From Catalinimonas niigatensis (GTDB lineage: Bacteria > Bacteroidota > Bacteroidia > Cytophagales > Cyclobacteriaceae), in the NCBI RefSeq assembly GCF_030506285.1, contig NZ_CP119422.1, positions 4,079,501 to 4,143,500 on the forward strand: a stretch of 64,000 bases of DNA. The letters are read 5' to 3'. The notes under the pieces were generated by a model, which saw only the letters and a program-made list of their open reading frames with translations, was not told where the DNA came from and ran no database searches. Made by a program: the position numbers and the translations under genes. Shown here one piece after another: positions 58,295-64,000 of this stretch (the stretch's first letter is position 1; each line of letters begins with the position of its first letter).

Positions 58295-58486
58295 ATAAAA
58301 AATGTTATCGTTTAAAATTTGTATGCTTGAGCACTATGAACAATATTAGCCAATATCTGATTCTTATTCATTCATGTTTACTATTAATTTTATAACCCGC
58401 TTTTAGATGATTCTCAATATGAGCGCCGCTAAACTTTCCATTTGCCTTATACACCAAGCGTACTCAATTCCAATACATTGGGTTTA

Positions 58487-59194
58487 ATGTTAATTACTGA
58501 TCTTCTACGTACTAATCGCCGCTCTGCCATCCTTACGCTGTGGATGGCCATTGTACCTCTTACTGCCAGTTCATTGATTACAGTCTTTGCCCTGGGCTAT
58601 GAAAATTACATTCAGCAGTTTGACAGGCTGGAGTGGACCCTCTATTTCATTGTCAGCTGTTTTACAATGGCTTTGGCTTTTACGCCTACCACCTTCATTG
58701 CTTTACTGAGCGGTTATTTTCTGGGGATGGCTGCTTCGCCATTTGTTATTGCAGCCTATCTCGTTGCCTCCTTTTTTGGCTATCAGCTTACTCACCTGGT
58801 AGATAACGGACATTTTATACAGACCATCAAAGATTTACCGGGAGGCAGGGGGGAAAAAGCTTTACAGTTTCTGGAAGGGATTCAACACAATCAGTTTGGT
58901 CTGATCATCATGGCGAGGATATCTCCGGTGCTTCCTTTTGCCATCATGAATGTGCTACTGCCAATTGCTGGAGTGAGGCTAAGAGAATTTCTGCTGGCAG
59001 GTACCATTGGAATGCTGCCCCGCACGCTTTTTTTTATCTGGCTGGGTGGACAAGCGCAGGAGCTTAGAACATTGATGGAAGAAGGGCAATCTGATTTTAC
59101 ATCACAACTCATATTTGTAGTGCTACTCATTCTTTCCTCAGTGGGTATCTTCTATTTCGGTAAGAAAATCTTAAGTAGACGTTTAGAAAAATAA
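58487..59194 (+). CDS. TVP38/TMEM64 (VTT-domain) membrane protein
   Basis: About 235 residues with 5-6 hydrophobic helices. The VTT/DedA-like core has the TPTTFIALLSGYFLGM re-entrant region near residue 70, followed by ISPVLPFAIMNVLLPIAGV and GMLPRTLFFIWLG. Such proteins are proposed lipid scramblases or transporters. I start at the ATG at 58487 (MLITDLLRTNRRS) and not at a TTG 45 bases upstream, since the extra residues look unconserved. It is a single gene. Confidence 0.87.
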   Translation: MLITDLLRTNRRSAILTLWMAIVPLTASSLITVFALGYENYIQQFDRLEWTLYFIVSCFTMALAFTPTTFIALLSGYFLGMAASPFVIAAYLVASFFGYQLTHLVDNGHFIQTIKDLPGGRGEKALQFLEGIQHNQFGLIIMARISPVLPFAIMNVLLPIAGVRLREFLLAGTIGMLPRTLFFIWLGGQAQELRTLMEEGQSDFTSQLIFVVLLILSSVGIFYFGKKILSRRLEK

Positions 59195-59388
59195 CCCCTT
59201 CCTGGCTTGAACTGCCAAGGCCTGCCTATTTCCTGTTCATCCATAAACCCCTTCATTTTAATAACAACTGCCTCCTCTTTCGCTCTTCAATCTCCCTATT
59301 TTAAGGTTTTTGAGAGATTGGTAATATTTACCTAAGTTTTTTAGAGAGTTTTCTTGTAAAAGTTTAAATTAATTTTTCTTTCTATCAG

Positions 59389-59407
59389 TGATTTTGGGTA
59401 AAAATCA
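59389..59407. promoter_or_regulatory. inverted repeat upstream of amt, distal
   Basis: TGATTTT-gggta-AAAATCA is a 7-5-7 inverted repeat in the 470-base gap before amt. The rest of the gap is AT-rich, with no gene seen. Confidence 0.3.
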
Positions 59408-59561
59408 ATATAAGGCGCTCATTTTCAAATGATTATTATCAGACTTGTATTTTCTCTTTATTTTACAATTTTTCCTATTTTGTTGCTACAGTCAAATGAA
59501 TGAGAAAGGTAATGAACGCCAATAGTTCAGCCATATCTTTTCATCAGAGCTCAGTATATAC

Positions 59562-59580
59562 ACTGATATATATTATCAGT
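59562..59580. promoter_or_regulatory. inverted repeat upstream of amt, proximal
   Basis: ACTGATA-tatat-TATCAGT has the same 7-5-7 geometry as the distal repeat and lies 85 bases before the amt start. It is a possible operator for nitrogen control, but no regulator is assigned. Confidence 0.35.
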
Positions 59581-59664
59581 ATTTTATCTGGCGCATTGTT
59601 TATCATAAGTCTTTCTATATCCAAGTGCTTTCACTAAAGCGGTGCAAAGCTAATATGACAACTT

Positions 59665-61023
59665 ATGAAAAAACTATTTGTGCTGGGACTCAGCATGTTG
59701 AGTTTCTCAACAATACATGCAGCTCCTCAGGAAGTGAACCTTCCATCAGAAGAACTCTTATCTTTTGACATTGACACCTTATGGGTACTGATGTCTGCGG
59801 CTTTGGTCTTTTTTATGCAGGCCGGATTTAAGTGCCTGGAAGTGGGTTTTGTCAGGCAGCATCACATTGCCGCAGTAGCCATGAAGAATATGGTAGATTG
59901 GGTGATTGGTTCAGTCATATTCTTCCTGCTCGGATTTGGTCTTATGTTCGGACATTCAGCCGGAGGATGGCTTGGGATAGATATGTTTTTACCCAACTCA
60001 TTTGATGTTGTAGGAGGCAACAAGCTAGGCGCTGTATTTTTCATGTTTCAGTTGGCTTTTACAGGAACTGCCCTCACCATCGTATCCGGTGCCATGTCTG
60101 AAAGAACCGGCTTCATCCCATATCTGACAGCTTCCATCTTCATTGCTCTGATCATCTACCCAGTCTTTGGGCACTGGGTATGGGGCAATTTATTTTATGA
60201 AGACAATACGGCTTGGCTGGCCGACTTAGGCTTCATTGATTTTGCAGGTTCTACTGTGGTGCATTCGGTAGGGGCCTGGGTATCGCTGGCAGGATTAAAA
60301 CTCCTGGGGCCACGGCTCGGTCGCTATACCGAAGATGGCAAACTCCGTCCGTTTCAGGCCAACAGCATCCCGATGGCAGTACTGGGCGTATTCATCCTCT
60401 GGTTTGGCTGGTGGGGCTTCAATGGCGGGAGCACTTTAGCGCTCAATCAAGAGGTAGGGAAAATTATTCTGAACACCAATCTTTCAGGAGCTGCTGCTGC
60501 GCTTTCGGCTTACTTTTTTGCTTATTTCTTTCAGCACAAAGAAGACATTTACGAGAAAATGCTGGGGGGAGCCTTAGGCGGATTGGTAGCCATCACCGCC
60601 TCACCTCACATACAAACACCTCTCACTTCTCTACTCATTGGATTACTGGCAGGCATCATTCATAACCTATCTTACGACTTGCTGACCAAAAAATGGAAGA
60701 TAGACGATGCGGTAGGAGCCATTCCGGTACATGGATTTTGCGGTCTGTTTGGCACACTAGCCGTGGCGCTGTTTGCCCCGGCAGAAACGCTGGTGCATGG
60801 GCGATGGGTACAGTTGGGCATTCAGGCTTTAGGAGCAGCAGTTTGCATGGTCTGGGCTGGTGGTACAGGATATGTACTTTTCTATATGCTCAAAAAGACA
60901 GTAGGACTCAGAGTTTCACCGGATGAAGAACGAAAAGGGATTACCCTCTACCATGTGAAAGATGAGCCGGAAAACATGGAAGACGATGAAGAGATCATGC
61001 GTTTGATGCAGGAAATAGGATAA
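59665..61023 (+). CDS. amt: ammonium transporter
   Basis: A 452-residue inner-membrane protein with a signal-like first helix ending STIHAA and about 11 further helices. The twin His residues of the pore are His200 (FAGSTVVHSVGAW) and His356 (GAIPVHGFCGLFG). The FWFGWWGFNGGS-type segment (LWFGWWGFNGGST) is typical. The acidic cytoplasmic tail (PENMEDDEEIMRLMQEIG) is about 35 residues. The N-terminal FMQAGFKCLEVGFVRQHH differs from the classical FMxPGLALFYGG motif, a variant seen in several bacterial groups. No PII gene follows; an 86-residue unknown gene does, 11 bases later. Confidence 0.95.
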   Translation: MKKLFVLGLSMLSFSTIHAAPQEVNLPSEELLSFDIDTLWVLMSAALVFFMQAGFKCLEVGFVRQHHIAAVAMKNMVDWVIGSVIFFLLGFGLMFGHSAGGWLGIDMFLPNSFDVVGGNKLGAVFFMFQLAFTGTALTIVSGAMSERTGFIPYLTASIFIALIIYPVFGHWVWGNLFYEDNTAWLADLGFIDFAGSTVVHSVGAWVSLAGLKLLGPRLGRYTEDGKLRPFQANSIPMAVLGVFILWFGWWGFNGGSTLALNQEVGKIILNTNLSGAAAALSAYFFAYFFQHKEDIYEKMLGGALGGLVAITASPHIQTPLTSLLIGLLAGIIHNLSYDLLTKKWKIDDAVGAIPVHGFCGLFGTLAVALFAPAETLVHGRWVQLGIQALGAAVCMVWAGGTGYVLFYMLKKTVGLRVSPDEERKGITLYHVKDEPENMEDDEEIMRLMQEIG

Positions 61024-61034
61024 ATGATAAGATC

Positions 61035-61295
61035 ATGATAGATACAACATTTAAAGAAACCAACATTGCGCAGGTCGCTATCAAAAAGTCAGAGACTGAT
61101 TATGAGGTAATCACACTTTTTCAGTTTCTCAAAAAATCTGCAATAGAGCGTACTGAACTGGTGGTAGGAAAAAAAGTAGAGTTCATTGATTACAAAGGGG
61201 GTAAGGTGCCTCTGCTGGAAGGATTAAAAGCCATTACACTTCTGATCAAAAAACTGAGAGAAGAAGGACAGCTTTTAAGCAATATGCCTGTCTAA
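61035..61295 (+). CDS. unrecognised small protein co-transcribed with amt
   Basis: I do not recognise this 86-residue protein. It has no signal peptide or membrane helix, is rich in Lys, Glu and Leu, and the predicted fold is mixed, with VGKKVEFIDYKGGKVPL then a helix (LEGLKAITLLIKKLREEG). It is not a PII protein: the T-loop and the conserved nucleotide-binding motifs are missing. It starts 11 bases after amt and ends before a strong terminator, so it shares the amt transcript. A role in transporter control is suggested only by this position. Confidence 0.75.
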   Translation: MIDTTFKETNIAQVAIKKSETDYEVITLFQFLKKSAIERTELVVGKKVEFIDYKGGKVPLLEGLKAITLLIKKLREEGQLLSNMPV

Positions 61296-61312
61296 GTCAA
61301 GCAGTGATTGTT

Positions 61313-61350
61313 AGATCTGGCAGCTTTCTGAAAACTGCCAGATCTTTTTA
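61313..61350 (+). terminator. terminator of the amt operon
   Basis: An 11-bp perfect stem agatctggcag / ctgccagatct with an 11-base loop is followed by a T run. Confidence 0.92.
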
Positions 61351-61363
61351 TAGCAAATTTCTC

Positions 61364-62767
61364 TTACAAATGGATTACCTCATCATAAGCAGCAGCAGCA
61401 GCTTCCATTACCGCTTCTGACATGGTAGGGTGAGGATGTACCGATTTGATGATCTCATGACCGGTAGTTTCCAGCTTGCGGGCAGCCACGACTTCGGCAA
61501 TCATCTCCGTCACATTAGCTCCCAGCATATGAGCTCCCAGCCATTCGCCGTACTTCTTGTCAAAGATCACTTTCACAAAACCTTCATTGGCACCGGCAGC
61601 ACTGGCTTTACCTGAAGCGGAGAAAGGGAATTTGCCTACCCGCACTTCATAACCGGCATCGCGGGCAGCCTGCTCAGTATAGCCAACCGAAGCCACTTCG
61701 GGCCAGCAGTAGGTACAGCCGGGAAGGTTATTGTAGTCCAGAGGTTCTACGTCCATGCCTGAGATTTTCTCTACGCAAATGATTCCTTCTGCTGAGGCTA
61801 CGTGCGCCAGAGCTGGGCCTTTCACGATATCACCGATGGCGTAAATACCTTCTACATTGGTGCGGTAATATTCATCTACCTCTACCTGTGTTTTCTTATC
61901 ATTCAGCTTAATGCCTACCTCTTCTATTCCCAGGTTTTCCAGATTGGTAGCGACACCTACAGCAGAAAGTACCACATCACATTCAATGGTTTCTTCCCCT
62001 TTCTTGGTCTTCACTTTCACCTTGCAGCCTTTGCCTTTGGTATCTACGCTGGTCACTTCTGAGCTGGTCATGATTTTGATACCAGACTTTTTGTAGATTT
62101 TCTCCAGTTGGCTGGACACTTCTTCATCTTCTACCGGCAGGATGCGGGGCATAAACTCTACCACCGTCACTTCGGTACCGATGGTATGGTAGAAGTAGGC
62201 GAACTCTATACCGATGGCGCCTGAGCCTACGACTACCATCTTTTTAGGCTGCTTCTCCATCACCATTGCCTTGCGGTACCCAATGATTTTTTCATTGTCA
62301 ATCGGCAGGCTGGGTAACTCACGTGAACGCCCGCCGGTAGCCAGGATGATGTGCTTGGCTTTGTAGGTTTCTTTCTTCTTGTCTTCGCCGGTCACTTCTA
62401 CGGTCCCTTTGCCGCTTACTTTGCCGTGACCTACCAGCGTATCTATTTTATTCTTACGGAAAAGGAACTGTATACCTTTGCTCATCTTACCGGCAGTGTT
62501 GCGGCTCCGCTGCACCATGCTAGGAAAATCTACCGAATGGTCTTTGATATTGATACCATAATCTTTTGCGTGTTTGATATAGTCGTATACCTGAGCGCTC
62601 TTAAGCAGGGCTTTGGTAGGGATACAACCCCAGTTCAGGCAGATTCCTCCCAGTTCTGCTTTTTCTACTACGCCCACTTTCATTCCCAGTTGAGATGCTC
62701 TTATTGCTGCTACATAGCCGCCCGGGCCACTCCCGATGACGATGAGATCATAACTTTTATCAGCCAT
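61364..62767 (-). CDS. lpdA: dihydrolipoyl dehydrogenase
   Basis: A 467-residue FAD enzyme (E3) that reoxidises lipoyl groups of 2-oxo-acid dehydrogenases and the glycine cleavage system. The FAD motif GSGPGGYVAAIRAS, the redox disulfide Cys43/Cys48 in GGICLNWGCIPTK, the NAD motif VVGSGAIGIEFAYF, and the C-terminal HPHPTMSEAVMEA base are all present. It is not next to other dehydrogenase subunits here. It has a good promoter upstream. Confidence 0.97.
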   Translation of the reverse strand: MADKSYDLIVIGSGPGGYVAAIRASQLGMKVGVVEKAELGGICLNWGCIPTKALLKSAQVYDYIKHAKDYGINIKDHSVDFPSMVQRSRNTAGKMSKGIQFLFRKNKIDTLVGHGKVSGKGTVEVTGEDKKKETYKAKHIILATGGRSRELPSLPIDNEKIIGYRKAMVMEKQPKKMVVVGSGAIGIEFAYFYHTIGTEVTVVEFMPRILPVEDEEVSSQLEKIYKKSGIKIMTSSEVTSVDTKGKGCKVKVKTKKGEETIECDVVLSAVGVATNLENLGIEEVGIKLNDKKTQVEVDEYYRTNVEGIYAIGDIVKGPALAHVASAEGIICVEKISGMDVEPLDYNNLPGCTYCWPEVASVGYTEQAARDAGYEVRVGKFPFSASGKASAAGANEGFVKVIFDKKYGEWLGAHMLGANVTEMIAEVVAARKLETTGHEIIKSVHPHPTMSEAVMEAAAAAYDEVIHL

Positions 62768-62795
62768 AATTTTTCTGTATTGGATAGGTTTGGTG

Positions 62796-62824
62796 CAAAA
62801 ATAATTGATTTAAACTCTTAACAA
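62796..62824 (-). promoter_or_regulatory. promoter of lpdA
   Basis: On the minus strand TTTTG (TTG at 62822-62824), 18 bases, then TATTTTTG (62796-62803) lies about 29 bases before the start. The rest of 62825-63053 shows no gene. Confidence 0.65.
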
Positions 62825-63053
62825 AATTAGCCCTTTGGACAATTGAAGGCAGAAAAAAAGAAGGACAATGTAAATAACGGGATCAGCACAGATTGGTTGA
62901 GGGCACAAACCTACTTTATATGCCTGGCTTTTTTTGCTGGTCAATAGATAGTTTACCGTAGATAACTGCAAATAGCATCAACATTTTGGCCTACAAATGC
63001 TTATCCTATATACTACCACATACCATACATCAGACCAGCAGCGTTGACCATTT

Positions 63054-63749
63054 ATGTCGAAGTATAAGCACATTTTGTTTGATCTGGACCATACCCTCTG
63101 GGATTTTGAAAAGAATGCTACAGAAACCCTGGGCGAATTGTATGAGGCTTTCCAGTTGAATACATTAGGCAACTTCAGCGTCCAGGAGTTTTGCCAGACC
63201 TTCCATAAGGTGAATTATCACCTGTGGGACCTCCACCAGTCAGGTAAATATGACCAACTGAGGTTAAGGGGAGATAGGTTCAAAATGATTTTTACTGAGT
63301 TGGGCGTAGCCGAAGCTTATATTCCCCATGCTATCCAGGATGAATATCTGCGCATATGTCCATCCAAACCCCATGTCTTTCCTTTTGTCCATGATGTGCT
63401 GGCTTATCTGCAATCCCGCTACCAACTCCATATCGTCACCAATGGTTTTTCAGATGTACAGCATATCAAGCTGAGCAGCGCCGAATTGACTCATTACTTC
63501 ACCCATATCGTTACCTCCGATGGTGTCGATTTTCGAAAACCTAATCCCGCTATTTTCCGCCACGTACTGGAGCTCATCGGGGCTAAAGCGTCAGACTGTA
63601 TCATGGTAGGGGATAATTTACTTACCGACATTGCCGGAGCACAGAATGCCAATATTGATTGTATCTACTTCAACCCAAAAAAGATTCCTCATGAAGCTAT
63701 GACTACCTATGAAATTTATAATCTCAACGAACTTAAAGGAATTTTATAA
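63054..63749 (+). CDS. HAD-family phosphatase, YjjG/YfnB type
   Basis: A 231-residue cytoplasmic hydrolase. The nucleophile Asp10 and Asp12 are in FDLDHTLWDF, the second motif is IVTNGF, the Lys lies in RKPNP, and the last motif is VGDNLLTDIAGA. The HTLWDF start, the helical cap with GKYDQLRLRGDRF, and the overall length match the YjjG-type noncanonical pyrimidine nucleotidases, which remove phosphate from dUMP, dTMP and related nucleotides. Confidence 0.9.
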   Translation: MSKYKHILFDLDHTLWDFEKNATETLGELYEAFQLNTLGNFSVQEFCQTFHKVNYHLWDLHQSGKYDQLRLRGDRFKMIFTELGVAEAYIPHAIQDEYLRICPSKPHVFPFVHDVLAYLQSRYQLHIVTNGFSDVQHIKLSSAELTHYFTHIVTSDGVDFRKPNPAIFRHVLELIGAKASDCIMVGDNLLTDIAGAQNANIDCIYFNPKKIPHEAMTTYEIYNLNELKGIL

Positions 63750-63837
63750 CTTCATTTTCTCTTTATATATTGAGAGCTTAAGGGTCAAATTATTTCATTT
63801 CTTTCAAAATCAGACTCGAACTACTATATTGAAATCC

Positions 63838-63845
63838 TAATTTTG
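63838..63845 (+). promoter_or_regulatory. -7 element for the right-edge GMC gene
   Basis: TAATTTTG matches TAnnTTTG, 31 bases before the start codon. The -33 box is weak. Confidence 0.4.
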
Positions 63846-63876
63846 TAATCTTACTTCAACTAATTTACTTTTAGTA

Positions 63877-64000
63877 ATGTATATCAACGCAAAAGCAAAA
63901 CAGGCTAATACCTACGACGCCATTGTGATCGGCTCAGGTATCAGCGGGGGATGGGCCGCCAAGGAGCTCACCGAAAAAGGACTGAAGACGCTGGTACTGG
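63877..64000 (+). CDS. GMC-family oxidoreductase, N-terminal start (partial)
   Basis: The window cuts this gene after 41 codons. The start reads MYINAKAKQANTYDAIVIG and continues with the FAD motif GSGISGGWAAKEL. From its fourth residue it is identical at 34 of 38 positions to the GMC enzyme at 29557-31284, so it is a close paralogue on the opposite strand. A partner subunit and substrate must lie to the right of the window. Confidence 0.9.
   Translation, partial: MYINAKAKQANTYDAIVIGSGISGGWAAKELTEKGLKTLVL

Noticed and set aside
58442-58486. TTG start extending the TVP38-like protein by 15 residues
   Set aside because: The added residues carry no family feature, and an ATG at 58487 gives a normal N-terminus.

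Overview
The window reads as chromosome of a Bacteroidota, most likely a marine or aquatic member of the Cytophagales. The evidence is a SusC/SusD pair, many lipoproteins with a short signal and Cys, a DUF6588-type barrel, a beta-helix protein with a sorting-type C-terminus, weak Shine-Dalgarno sequences, and several promoters of the Bacteroidota form TTG-N18-20-TAnnTTTG. I see no rRNA, tRNA, CRISPR array or prophage. Genus is not claimed.

Layout. 1-2.7 kb: end of xylulokinase, xylose isomerase and a ROK sugar kinase (pentose entry), then a YccF membrane protein. 3.3-7.2 kb: a 1310-residue hybrid histidine kinase that begins with a degenerate CheB domain. 7.5-12.4 kb: a minus-strand run nrnA, two FKBP lipoproteins, rdgB, udk, ktrA. 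12.8-18.7 kb: a NifU-type Fe-S protein facing the rimP-nusA-infB operon, whose leader carries a clear intrinsic-terminator hairpin upstream of rimP. 19-21 kb: an M28/glutaminyl-cyclase-like lipoprotein and rfbA. 21-27 kb: cytochrome c maturation genes ccmB, ccmC, ccmD, ccmE and ccmF, with an intact IS630-family element (inverted repeats, TA duplication, canonical -1 frameshift signal) between ccmB and ccmC.

27.4-43.3 kb is the most distinctive part. It is a unidirectional minus-strand block of SusC, SusD, two overlapping giant FG-GAP/ASPIC-UnbV lipoproteins, a small orphan lipoprotein, a GMC oxidoreductase with its gluconate-dehydrogenase-subunit-3 partner, and a vanadium-haloperoxidase/PAP2-type lipoprotein. 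Every product has an export or lipoprotein signal or belongs to an exported pair, so the block looks like a surface and periplasmic uptake-plus-oxidation system. The c-type cytochrome maturation operon next door would suit a dehydrogenase that passes electrons to cytochrome c, but that link is inference. A second GMC gene, nearly identical at its N-terminus, starts at the right edge on the other strand.

43.9-64 kb: a secreted beta-helix protein, atpD-atpC, a coupled beta-barrel plus IPT/Kelch lipoprotein pair, a small membrane protein, an RluA pseudouridine synthase, a DUF4168 secreted protein, prfC, a YciI-like protein, a DUF6588 barrel, a cystathionine gamma-synthase-type PLP enzyme, a TVP38/DedA-like protein, an ammonium transporter followed by an unrecognised 86-residue protein, lpdA, a YjjG-type HAD phosphatase and the start of the second GMC gene.

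Most of the window is ordinary core metabolism. The parts that merit attention are the oxidative SusCD block, the rimP leader, the interrupted ccm operon with a Cys-type CcmE, the CheB-kinase fusion and a few orphan genes.
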